A stretch of DNA of 15,963 bases from Promethearchaeota archaeon (GCA_030620005.1 JAUXAJ010000088.1:1-15963); one strand, 5' to 3'. Shown: positions 5,637 to 13,647, counted from the stretch's first letter. Notes: generated by a model not told the origin, from the sequence alone. A program made the numbers and translations.

Positions 5637-8132
5637 ATGATGAAAAAAAAAGAACCATGTGGATTTATTTATAAAAATACTAATGTAAAAAATCAAAAGA
5701 ACTATATTGGAAAGGTGGAAATAAAGAGATTTAAGGAAAAGAATAAAGAACCGCTCCAAGGTCGGTGGGAAGAGCACTTGGCTGACGCAAAGAGATTAAA
5801 AGATAAAAGAGAAGCAAATCCCGATCAAAAGGTACGAGGAACGCATTTTGAGAATGCTATTGCCAAACATGGTTCAGAAGCGTTCACATTAGAAAAAATT
5901 GATACTGCGTATAGCTTAGAAGAATTAAATCAGAAAGAAACACATTATATTAAAGAATATGATTCAATGAATCCAGATAAAGGCTATAACATGACAGAAG
6001 GTGGGGAGGATGTAACAATGCGTCCAGAAGTTTTAAAAGAAAAGAATGAAAAGATATCGCAATTTTGGCAAGATAATCCCCAAGCAGCAAAAGAATTGGG
6101 TGAAAAGATATCGAAATATTATAAAGATAATCCCCAAGCAGCAAAAGAAAAGGGTGAGAAAGTATCGCAATATTATCAAGATAATCCCCAAGCAACAAAA
6201 GAAATAGGTGAGAAAATATCGCAATATTATAAAAATAATCCTCAGGCATTAAAAGAAAGGAATGCGAATATATCGCAATTTTGGCAAGAGAATCCCCAAG
6301 CAGCAAAAGAAAGACGTGAGAAGCAATCGCAATTTTATAAAAATAATCCCCAAGCATTAAAAGAAAGGGCTGAGAAACAATCGCAATTTTGGCAAGATAA
6401 TCCCCAAGCAACAACAGAAATGGGTGAGAATGTGTCGCAATATTATCAAAATAATCCCCAAGCAGCAAAAGAAAGACGTGAGAAGCAATCGCAATTTTAT
6501 AAAAATAATCCTCAGGCATTAAAAGAAAGGAATGCGAATATATCGCAATATTATAAAGAAAATCCCCAAGCATTAAAAGAAAGGAATGAAAAACTTCGGA
6601 AAGAAATTTCAAATTTAGAAGAATTCATGACAGATATAAAAAATCAAATGCTTCGAAAGGATGTGGCACAAAAGTATGACATATCAGGTTCAACAATTAA
6701 CGCGAGGATAAAAGAAACATTTGGTCCTGCTGGTCCAAAAAATTATAGCGAATTAAAAAGTTATTTAGAAGATAAAGAAATAAAAGATGTTTTAAAAGAT
6801 ATTGAGGAGAAAAACAATCAAGAAAAAAACGCTAATACGAATAATGAAATTCAAAAAGAAGACAGGAACGATATTGAAAGCATTAATGAGGGTTCAACTA
6901 AAGATGGCAAAAAAGATCTTGAGGGAATTAATGATACACAAGATAAAGAAGGGAAGAATAACACTGAGACAAACTCTGTAAATCCTGATAAAGATAAAAA
7001 CGAGGGAAAAATTAATGAATATAAAGATAAGAACAATGATCGGGATACTATCACCGATGAACTGAATCAAAAACCAAATGAAAGATCTAATGGATTACAA
7101 AATGAAATTAAATCCAAAGAATCAATAGAACAAGGCGACCTGGATGAAAAATACAAAAATGAAGAAATCACTACTGATAATAGCAACAAGAATGATCTTG
7201 AGATAAATTCTGAAAGTCCCGATGAAGATAAAAATGAGGGAAAAAATAACGATGGTCTAGATGAAAATAATGATAATAATGTAGAAAATAATCTTGATAA
7301 TATAAATCAAGAATTAAATGAGACAAAAGAGGGTATAAAATCAGGTGAGGTAATAGAACAAGGAGATCTTAACAATTTGGAAAGCGATTTGGAAGAACAA
7401 AATGAAAATAATGATGATAATGAAGATAAACAGCAATTAAATGATTGGGTAGAAGAGCAAGTTGACAATGAAGAAAATGAAGAATCTTCTGAAAGAATTG
7501 ATAACGATTCTAATGATGAAACGACAGATAAGAATCAAGGAGAATCTACAGGTGATACTAAGGAAGAGTCAAAAGAAGAATCTTTTGAACTAAAAATGGA
7601 TGAGAAACAAATAAACGAAAAACCGAATAATAACAGACCAGAAACCATCAATGATAAAAATGTTAATGAAAAGCCAAATGACAACAATAATATAACAATT
7701 TGGGATGATCGAATTGAGGAGAAACCTAAGAATGATGCTTCGGTGACTACATGGGATGGTTCAATCGAAGAAAAACCGCAAAATGATGAAAATTTAACGA
7801 TATTAGATGATCCTCCTGTTGAAACTCCAAATTCCTTTGATCCTGATTATAACGGCGTTAACTCAAGTTCGGGAGAATTTAACGAAGATTTTGACGGATT
7901 AAATGAAGACCATAAAGATAATGGAAAGGATTACGATAATATCAATGAAAAAACTAGTTATAATGGCAAGGACTTTGATGGAATTAATGAAAGCCATGAC
8001 GAGAATGGAAAGGATTACGAAGGCATCAATGAAAGATCTGGTGATACGGGTAAGGATTTTGACGGGATTAACGAGACATCTGAAGATAATGGAAAGGATT
8101 ACGATACTATTAACGAAAATTCTGATTATTGA
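5637..8132 (+). CDS. GIY-YIG endonuclease with ten 18-aa repeats, helix-turn-helix and long acidic tail
   Basis: The N-terminal GIY-YIG nuclease domain (about residues 8-122) shows GFIY (9-12), YIGK (23-26), Arg43, Glu101 and the GYNMTEGGE end. These are the positions expected for catalysis in this family, which cuts DNA with a metal ion. Residues 138-317 are ten tandem 18-aa units (EKxSQxxxxNPQAxKExx), comparable to NUMOD-like DNA-binding repeats of phage-type homing endonucleases. Then comes a helix-turn-helix (about 337-363, RKDVAQKYDISGSTINARI). Residues about 395-831 are Asp/Glu/Asn-rich, surely disordered, and end in six 14-aa units. Homing endonucleases are usually 200-350 aa, so the tail is exceptional. 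The next gene starts 8 bp downstream. It is probably a mobile-element nuclease; the tail's role is unknown. Confidence 0.85.
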   Translation: MMKKKEPCGFIYKNTNVKNQKNYIGKVEIKRFKEKNKEPLQGRWEEHLADAKRLKDKREANPDQKVRGTHFENAIAKHGSEAFTLEKIDTAYSLEELNQKETHYIKEYDSMNPDKGYNMTEGGEDVTMRPEVLKEKNEKISQFWQDNPQAAKELGEKISKYYKDNPQAAKEKGEKVSQYYQDNPQATKEIGEKISQYYKNNPQALKERNANISQFWQENPQAAKERREKQSQFYKNNPQALKERAEKQSQFWQDNPQATTEMGENVSQYYQNNPQAAKERREKQSQFYKNNPQALKERNANISQYYKENPQALKERNEKLRKEISNLEEFMTDIKNQMLRKDVAQKYDISGSTINARIKETFGPAGPKNYSELKSYLEDKEIKDVLKDIEEKNNQEKNANTNNEIQKEDRNDIESINEGSTKDGKKDLEGINDTQDKEGKNNTETNSVNPDKDKNEGKINEYKDKNNDRDTITDELNQKPNERSNGLQNEIKSKESIEQGDLDEKYKNEEITTDNSNKNDLEINSESPDEDKNEGKNNDGLDENNDNNVENNLDNINQELNETKEGIKSGEVIEQGDLNNLESDLEEQNENNDDNEDKQQLNDWVEEQVDNEENEESSERIDNDSNDETTDKNQGESTGDTKEESKEESFELKMDEKQINEKPNNNRPETINDKNVNEKPNDNNNITIWDDRIEEKPKNDASVTTWDGSIEEKPQNDENLTILDDPPVETPNSFDPDYNGVNSSSGEFNEDFDGLNEDHKDNGKDYDNINEKTSYNGKDFDGINESHDENGKDYEGINERSGDTGKDFDGINETSEDNGKDYDTINENSDY
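6048..6587 (+). repeat. ten tandem 54-bp units (18-aa repeat) inside the GIY-YIG gene
   Basis: Ten units with no length change, consensus EK(I/Q)SQ(F/Y)(W/Y)(Q/K)(D/N)NPQAxKE(R/x)x. The NPQA core is invariant. Positions 6-8 alternate between FWQ and YYK/FYK types, and units 5-6 are nearly repeated as 8-9, so the array grew by copying pairs as well as single units. An eleventh, degenerate unit begins at 6588 (EKLRKEI) and leads into the helix-turn-helix. Confidence 0.9.
7878..8129 (+). repeat. six tandem 42-bp units (14-aa repeat) at the GIY-YIG C-terminus
   Basis: Five good units with the core (N/T)GKD(F/Y)(D/E)xINE start at 7920, preceded by one diverged unit (NEDFDGLNEDHKD). They run exactly to the last codon before TGA. 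Each unit carries acidic DxDG/DY(D/E)x clusters. A function such as metal or protein binding is possible but not shown. Confidence 0.85.
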
Positions 8133-8140
8133 GATTTAAA

Positions 8141-8302
8141 ATGGTTATAATAATTGAAGTGTTTTTAATTCTATTTCTATTTAAAAAAGATATTGCTTAT
8201 CTAATACTGGGTTTCAATCAACGGGTTTTTATACAAGAACTTAGAAATAATTACAATATGTTAATTTTGAAATTTATCCGTAAAAGAAAAAAGCTAAAAT
8301 GA
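8141..8302 (+). CDS. 53-aa single-pass membrane protein between nuclease and ATPase genes
   Basis: A short ORF that is easy to miss. It starts at ATG 8141, eight bases after the GIY-YIG stop, and its TGA (8300-8302) overlaps the ATPase start as ATGATGA. The N-terminus is one hydrophobic helix (VIIIEVFLILFLF, residues 2-14) and possibly a second short one (YLILGF). The C-terminus is strongly basic (KFIRKRKKLK). A small membrane subunit with a cytoplasmic basic tail would suit a partner of a DNA-pumping ATPase. That role is inferred only from position and layout. The tight spacing on both sides is good evidence that it is a real gene. Confidence 0.65.
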   Translation: MVIIIEVFLILFLFKKDIAYLILGFNQRVFIQELRNNYNMLILKFIRKRKKLK

Positions 8303-10263
8303 TGACAGAGGACTTTTTTAGAAGCGAAAAATATTATTGGCTGGCACGGATCAATGTCACGCAGGCGCCCGTGCCTTTTGAACCCAAGATCGTGCCAGAT
8401 AGAACTCTATCCGCGTTTCAGGACCCTGAATATATAAGGACATTCTTGTACGATCCATTTGGAACGAATCCAGCTTCAACGTACGGATTAGAGCTGACGA
8501 CAGGAAAAAGACTCAAGTGGAGATTCTATACAAGAGCACATTCAAAATTTGATGCCATTGAATTGGGACACGCTTGGCTTTCGAATCTTAAATATAAATT
8601 CATCGCATTGGATGGAATTATTGAGCCAAAAATGATAAAAAAAGGAAATGACGCAAAAAACCTGAATACATTAGAAGAAATCGTATTTCCCGGGGTATTA
8701 TACAAGAAAAAGATCAATATTATTGAAAGATTCATTAACGCTTTTTATAGCGTTAGAAATTGTAAAGTTAAATTATTCATTTTGTGGAAAGAAAACCCTA
8801 AAAAAATGCCTAAAGCGGAATTTGGGCCCGAAAGGTCAACCTTTCGCATTAGAATATTCGTTAATTATGATACAAGTTCTTTAGACATCATGGAACAAAA
8901 GCGCCTCAAGGGAATCTTGAGATTTTTCTACATGGGTGTTGAAAGTATAAGAGGGGATAGGGCATTCGTGCGACATCCACCTGATGTAACGTTATTAGAT
9001 GTTTTAGGAGGGAATGTATTTGAAGACCATGACACGGGACTGAAATCGTTCAATGATACTAAGGTTAATTTCGACTTTCCCGACAATTTGCCCTTGCCTA
9101 GACTTCCCATTTTGGAACGTGAGAACGTTAGATACATAGATGTTGATGATCAGTTTATAAATGAAGCTATCTCAATTGGCATACACGTATCAAGGGGAGT
9201 GATCTCTCGACAAATTACTTTTGTTCCGATCAACAAGCTCCCTCAAGATTTAGCCATATTTGGCAAATCAGGGAGCGGAAAGACTTATTTTCTTGCTCGA
9301 TTTGTGGAAGAGCTCAGCCGTAAAGCAAAAAATGTCGGTATTTTAGTACTAAATGTTGCCAAGCAATCGCAAGAGATTTATTACGAGAATTTCAAGGTAA
9401 TTAAATTTTCTGATGATAACTTCCACATACCCTATTTTCATAACGAAGAAAAACAAATGCTCAAAAAAAATCTTCAAGAGACTGCCACTTGGATATGCGC
9501 TTCGTTAGGACTGAAAAATGTGTTTGAAAAAATAATCTATCGTTCTGAAATAGGTTTCATTGAATTAGAAGGCAAGTTACCCAATTTTTTCATCAAATTG
9601 CTGGAGGGCGTGGAAAATTACATGAATAAAAATCAATACGGACCAGAGGAGCAAGCAAATCTAATGCAAGTCTTTAGGAACCGCAAGAATGTTTTCAACG
9701 AACATAAGATACAAAAAGTGCTCCAATTATCCAAAAATTTGCCAAAGTGGGTGATGAATTGGATGAATGGCGAAAAAATCTTTCTCGATTTGTCAATGTG
9801 CAGTAAATTCGTCAAGACAGTAATTATAAACGCCATTTTCCAACTTTTAAGAACAATTACAAGAGACTTCGAAGCAGAGGAGTTAAAACAACTCATTGTC
9901 ATTGACGAGGCACACGCAATCTTGGAAAAACCCATAACGACAAATAGCGACGACGCCGATTTCATAACGAAAGAACAAATGGCCAAGATATTTTCTGAAT
10001 TGTTAAAGGAATACCGTAGCAGAGGGATAGGATTCGTTATCGCGGATCAATCTCCCAAAAGTTTATTCGACGATGTCGTGACTCAGCCAAGCATAAAAGT
10101 TGTTTTTAGAAGCGATTACCCGAACAACTTGCTTTTTTCCGAAGACCCAAAAGAACGACAAATGCTGACGCAATTAGAAAACAGGCTTGCCTTGGTCATT
10201 AACGGGGCGACAGGAGAGAAATATATTATCAAGACACTAGATTATAAGAGAGATAAATCTTAA
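8299..10263 (+). CDS. HerA/VirB4-like (DUF87-type) P-loop ATPase
   Basis: A 654-aa protein. Walker A is GKSGSGKT at residues 322-329. Walker B is LIVIDEAH, with Asp536-Glu537. A sensor-like ADQSPKS has Gln584, and a conserved Arg region follows (VVFRSDYPNN). The IxIGxxVxxGV stretch just before Walker A and the RSRGIGFVIADQ segment fit the HerA-FtsK superfamily, close to archaeal HerA and VirB4/TraC-type conjugation ATPases, which form hexamers that move DNA. The N-terminal 300 residues, longer than HerA's barrel domain, are not recognised and may dock to a membrane or nuclease partner. The ATG at 8299 overlaps the previous stop, implying coupled translation; ATG 8302 is equally possible. Base use is richer in G+C than the genes on either side. 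Confidence 0.85.
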   Translation: MMTEDFFRSEKYYWLARINVTQAPVPFEPKIVPDRTLSAFQDPEYIRTFLYDPFGTNPASTYGLELTTGKRLKWRFYTRAHSKFDAIELGHAWLSNLKYKFIALDGIIEPKMIKKGNDAKNLNTLEEIVFPGVLYKKKINIIERFINAFYSVRNCKVKLFILWKENPKKMPKAEFGPERSTFRIRIFVNYDTSSLDIMEQKRLKGILRFFYMGVESIRGDRAFVRHPPDVTLLDVLGGNVFEDHDTGLKSFNDTKVNFDFPDNLPLPRLPILERENVRYIDVDDQFINEAISIGIHVSRGVISRQITFVPINKLPQDLAIFGKSGSGKTYFLARFVEELSRKAKNVGILVLNVAKQSQEIYYENFKVIKFSDDNFHIPYFHNEEKQMLKKNLQETATWICASLGLKNVFEKIIYRSEIGFIELEGKLPNFFIKLLEGVENYMNKNQYGPEEQANLMQVFRNRKNVFNEHKIQKVLQLSKNLPKWVMNWMNGEKIFLDLSMCSKFVKTVIINAIFQLLRTITRDFEAEELKQLIVIDEAHAILEKPITTNSDDADFITKEQMAKIFSELLKEYRSRGIGFVIADQSPKSLFDDVVTQPSIKVVFRSDYPNNLLFSEDPKERQMLTQLENRLALVINGATGEKYIIKTLDYKRDKS

Positions 10264-10424
10264 TGTAATCACTTGTTAAAAACTCATTAGAATTGATATT
10301 AGTGATGAAAAAAATGAACTTGAAATCGTGAATGATTAGATTATTAGATTATTATTTATACAACTAAAATTTTTAGAAATTCAATAATCTCCTTGAATTT
10401 AAAATTAATTGATTATTATTTACT

Positions 10425-10432
10425 TTTAAATA
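10425..10432 (+). promoter_or_regulatory. putative TATA box of the LRR-nitrilase gene
   Basis: TTTAAATA in the AT-rich 224-bp gap between the ATPase stop and the LRR-nitrilase start. Transcription would begin near 10455. The gap also holds short ATTAGATT/GATTATTATTTA direct repeats (about 10337-10360 and 10411-10422) and nothing that reads as coding. Confidence 0.35.
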
Positions 10433-10487
10433 TTAAATACAAGGTTACTCCCATAGAAATTATCAGAGGATTATAACTTTTGAAAGA

Positions 10488-12386
10488 ATGATTATAATGC
10501 CATTTGTTAGGTATAAAGGAAAAAAATACGAAATAGAAGGTAAATATTTAGATTTACAATCTCAAGATATTTATGATATAACTCTCATTGAAGGATTAGA
10601 AAATCTTATTCATCTAAAAGCCTTAAATCTTAGAAATAATCAAATTACTGAAATTAAGGGGTTAAGTAAGCTTAAAAAATTAGAAAGACTATATCTTAAC
10701 AGGAATCAAATTGTAGAAATCAAGGGCTTGGATGCGCTTCAAAATTTACAAATATTATACCTTGATAGGAATCAAATTACAGAAATCAAGGGCTTGGATG
10801 CGCTTCATAATTTACAATCGTTATATCTTGACGGGAATCAAATAAAAGACCCTGAAGAAGAATATTTGATTCAAAGGGCTTCTAATGCTCAAGAATTTGT
10901 TGAATATTGCAAATCCAAAAAAATTAGGCAAAATATTCCCTTTATAAATTTCAATAAAAAATTATCATTTAACGAAAATATTGATTATTTCAGAAGAAAT
11001 CTAATGGAGATAACTGATAATTCATTTTTTGTGAATATAGGAACACATAAAGAATCCAAGAAAATTAAGGGGGAGCAAAATGCTATTTTTTTAATGAACA
11101 AGCCAAATGAGATTAATCTATCAAATAAAGACTTTAACAATTATAAAGATATAATAATCCATCTCGTTCAATTACATTCCTTAAAAGGGATTAAATTCAT
11201 TAAAAAAAATAAATTAGAACATTTTAATTTTGTAATAAGTCATTTTTGGGATGATTATGAGATTGAAAAAAATAATGTATTACTTTACAACGACGAATAT
11301 GGATCACGAGTGAACAATAAAATTAAAGAAATGCTAGATCTTTCAGTGAATACAAAAGTTAAAATGTTTAATGCAAACAAACCTGATATCATAATATTTC
11401 CTGAAAATTCAATTCCAAAAATATTGATAAATTATCTTAAAGAGTTTTCAAAAACTAATGAACTCCTCATTATAGGTGGTATTGAACACGAAAGAGGAAA
11501 ATCAAAATTCACCAACAAGGCAATCATTATTGATAAGGGAATAATGAGCTATCAGGTGAAACAAACTCCAGTATGGATATGGGATAAAGAAAATAGAACA
11601 TATATGAAAGAGAATATTAAATGTGAACATTTACCAGAAATAAACATATTTAACACTTCATTTGGAAGAATAGCTATTTTTATCTGTAAGGATTTCTTGC
11701 GATTAAGTGAAATCATACCATACTGGGTTTCAAGAAATCAAATTGATTTTGTAATCATTCCATCCTTGACAACAAAAGTATTACCTTTTCAAGCGAGATT
11801 ATTAAGTGTACTTAATTATCCTCAATGCATAAATACCAAATTCATTTTTAATAATATAGGAGAATACGGAGGATCAGAGTTATTCTCTGTTGAGGATAAT
11901 TGGAGAATAGAAGAGAACTATAGACTTAATAAACATGATAATGTGGGTGAAACCATCGTTACTAGAAAGATTGAACGCATAAAATCAAAATACTTAGATC
12001 TTGTTAGCAAGGAAATGAAAAATTGCAAAGAAGATCCTGAAAAATTTAAAAAACTTCAAGTCTATAAAAAAAAAATTGAATCAGACCGCATACCTTATAC
12101 ATTCACTAAGAATTTATCACTTGAGTGGCATAATGGAACTCCTCATATTACGGAAACTATCATTATTAAGGCTTCAGAATTATTTGGGGAAAAATTGGAG
12201 GGTTATTGTATAAGATGTAAAAAAAAGATTTTTTTCAATCGTTATAAGCCCTATTGTTATGATGACTGGCAAGATTGGGTACGATGGAATAATCCATTTT
12301 ATACAGAAAGATATTGTCATAAATGTGGAGAACCTTATGGAGCAACAAAAAGTAAACCTTTTTGTAATAATTGTTATTGGAGTTAG
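10488..12386 (+). CDS. LRR - nitrilase-fold hydrolase - double zinc ribbon fusion protein
   Basis: 632 aa with three recognisable parts. Residues about 17-125 are SDS22-like leucine-rich repeats, five units of 22 residues (for example LYLDRNQITEIKGLDAL). Residues about 165-490 are a carbon-nitrogen hydrolase (nitrilase superfamily) domain with the Glu-Lys-Cys triad visible as Glu306 (IIIFPENS), Lys358 (VKQTPVW) and Cys400 (IFICKDF). The C-terminus (about 570-632) holds two zinc ribbons. The first is C-x2-C paired with a C-x2-D, so one Cys is replaced by Asp; the second has four Cys. The family hydrolyses amide or nitrile C-N bonds; the substrate here is unknown. The second ATG (10497) gives the more natural start MPFVRYKGKKY. 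The gene faces the next membrane-protein gene and stands alone in its operon. Confidence 0.85.
   Translation: MIIMPFVRYKGKKYEIEGKYLDLQSQDIYDITLIEGLENLIHLKALNLRNNQITEIKGLSKLKKLERLYLNRNQIVEIKGLDALQNLQILYLDRNQITEIKGLDALHNLQSLYLDGNQIKDPEEEYLIQRASNAQEFVEYCKSKKIRQNIPFINFNKKLSFNENIDYFRRNLMEITDNSFFVNIGTHKESKKIKGEQNAIFLMNKPNEINLSNKDFNNYKDIIIHLVQLHSLKGIKFIKKNKLEHFNFVISHFWDDYEIEKNNVLLYNDEYGSRVNNKIKEMLDLSVNTKVKMFNANKPDIIIFPENSIPKILINYLKEFSKTNELLIIGGIEHERGKSKFTNKAIIIDKGIMSYQVKQTPVWIWDKENRTYMKENIKCEHLPEINIFNTSFGRIAIFICKDFLRLSEIIPYWVSRNQIDFVIIPSLTTKVLPFQARLLSVLNYPQCINTKFIFNNIGEYGGSELFSVEDNWRIEENYRLNKHDNVGETIVTRKIERIKSKYLDLVSKEMKNCKEDPEKFKKLQVYKKKIESDRIPYTFTKNLSLEWHNGTPHITETIIIKASELFGEKLEGYCIRCKKKIFFNRYKPYCYDDWQDWVRWNNPFYTERYCHKCGEPYGATKSKPFCNNCYWS
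10716..10807 (+). repeat. near-identical 66-bp tandem duplication inside the LRR coding region
   Basis: A 26-bp block (GAAATCAAGGGCTTGG...) at 10716-10741 recurs exactly at 10782-10807, one 66-bp (22-residue) LRR unit later. Neighbouring bases are also nearly the same, so this LRR unit was duplicated recently compared with the others. Confidence 0.75.
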
Positions 12387-12527
12387 AAAAACACAATTTT
12401 TTATTAATAAACGGGTTTAACATAATTAAAAATTATGAAACTGACTTAATCCTTTTTAAAACAAAAAAAAATTTTACTGACAATTTAATTCTTTTTTAAG
12501 GACTTGGCACTTCGAGAAATTCCACTT

Positions 12528-13145
12528 TTACCTTTTTTTTTCCTTCACCCTAATAATAATTAAAATTCCAAATATAATGATGGATGGAATGATATTCCAT
12601 AAAAATATTATTAAAATTATTAGCCAATTTAATATACTATATCCTAATGTATTTATTATAACACTTATTACAAATGTAATTAATAGAATCAATAATCCCA
12701 TCAACGTTAATAATCGTGTTGTTATTCCAATTTTGTTATAATTTTTCTGATATTTATGTAAATTAACTAATTGGATTTTATAATCGTCTTCAAATGAATA
12801 CTCGTCTATATTAATCATTATTTTTCTAAAATTATGATGCTTCCAACCTCTAACTCCACAAATCGATTTGCTTATTCCCTTGGTTCTATTTTCTCTTAAA
12901 TTATAAATAAAATTTGCTGAACTGAAACCAAAATAAATTACAAATGATATTATCATCGATAATTTTCCCCCTGCATTAAAAATATCCATAATGTAAACTA
13001 ATAAAAAACTAAATGCTGTCACTAATGCTAGGTTTATCTCTAAAAATTTATATCTTCGTTCTTCAGCTAATCTTACAATTTCATTGGCTCTTGAAATATT
13101 AAATCTTAAATCTTCCTTAATATTAATATTCGGTTTTTTTGCCAT
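12528..13145 (-). CDS. four-helix membrane protein, SLATT/Pycsar-effector-like layout
   Basis: 205 aa. A basic N-terminal helix (residues about 10-33, SRANEIVRLAEERRYKFLEI) leads into two membrane helices (about 38-55 and 62-82). A charged cytoplasmic segment follows (about 85-140), then two more helices (about 143-165 and 172-197) and a short Lys/Arg tail. Short helix, 2TM, soluble loop and 2TM is the layout of SLATT-type and related membrane effectors in nucleotide-signalled defence. I see no diagnostic motif, so that is only a suggestion. It converges on the LRR-nitrilase gene, sharing a T-rich 141-bp gap, and diverges from the next membrane genes. The ATG at 13145 is the first in frame. 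Confidence 0.65.
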   Translation of the reverse strand: MAKKPNINIKEDLRFNISRANEIVRLAEERRYKFLEINLALVTAFSFLLVYIMDIFNAGGKLSMIISFVIYFGFSSANFIYNLRENRTKGISKSICGVRGWKHHNFRKIMINIDEYSFEDDYKIQLVNLHKYQKNYNKIGITTRLLTLMGLLILLITFVISVIINTLGYSILNWLIILIIFLWNIIPSIIIFGILIIIRVKEKKR

Positions 13146-13254
13146 ACATATAATTTACCATTTCTAGTTTAATATTTGTAATTAATAACGAAATAATAAT
13201 AAATACGAAATTTTCTTGAAAATATTGGTGCTGTTTTTAAGATTCCTTTCTAAT

Positions 13255-13258
13255 AGGA
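13255..13258 (+). promoter_or_regulatory. short Shine-Dalgarno (AGGA)
   Basis: AGGA ends four bases before ATG 13263, supporting that start. The 117-bp gap upstream separates two divergent genes and must hold promoters for both; it is too AT-rich to single out boxes with confidence. Confidence 0.35.
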
Positions 13259-13262
13259 TTAC

Positions 13263-13586
13263 ATGTTAAATCTTACAGAAATGCTAGAATTAAGGTTATT
13301 GTATTTAATTCTAATTTTTGTGCAAACAGGGCTTAGCGCCATATTTTACATTTATCGCAGAAAAGCGCGCGAGTTATCAAAATTAAAGGTCCTAATAACA
13401 ATTCTGATCGTTTTTTCGTTCTCGATTCAGATTATAGATTCAATCCCTTATCTTTTCATTGATATATTTCAATTTCCCGAAATTAATATCATTTTTAGTA
13501 ATATCTTTCTCTTTGCGATAAGCATCTCGACAATTTTATTTCTAATTGCTGTTATTGAAAAAGAACAAAATGTTTTAAAGAAATAA
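13263..13586 (+). CDS. 107-aa membrane protein, three helices
   Basis: Not recognised. There are three hydrophobic helices (about residues 9-29, 41-66 and 74-98) with a basic loop after the first (YRRKARELSKLK), and the protein ends in a charged tail (EKEQNVLKK). It is the first gene of a plus-strand run with the next membrane protein and a 54-aa ORF; the gap to the next gene is 1 or 61 bp depending on start. Small paired membrane proteins next to a larger polytopic one occur in archaeal DNA-import (Ced) systems, but no sequence feature here links it to them. Confidence 0.65.
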   Translation: MLNLTEMLELRLLYLILIFVQTGLSAIFYIYRRKARELSKLKVLITILIVFSFSIQIIDSIPYLFIDIFQFPEINIIFSNIFLFAISISTILFLIAVIEKEQNVLKK

Positions 13587-13647
13587 GTTGAAGTGGGTGT
13601 TAAATAATTTTGTTGACTTTAAATATTTCAATTCGAATAATTTATTA

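Noticed and set aside
5590..5640. 16-aa ORF ending in ATGA overlap with the GIY-YIG start
   Set aside because: The overlap is attractive, but the peptide is very short and its upstream part requires another frameshift. Kept only as a rival reading in the small-protein finding.
5395..5777. Minus-strand frames rich in Phe, Ser and Pro
   Set aside because: Complement of the Lys/Gly-rich plus-strand coding; low-complexity artefact.
6048..6587. CRISPR array
   Set aside because: Period is regular at 54 bp, but the units are contiguous, keep reading frame and diverge at codon third positions; it is a protein repeat.
5950..6612. 220-codon minus-strand frame with Leu-rich repeats
   Set aside because: It mirrors the 54-bp array of the GIY-YIG gene on the opposite strand; the periodicity is inherited from the array and the frame has no independent support.
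7903..8139. 78-codon plus-strand frame at the end of the nuclease gene
   Set aside because: Frame shadow of the 42-bp repeats; Met/Ile/Thr-rich repeats arise from the shifted reading.
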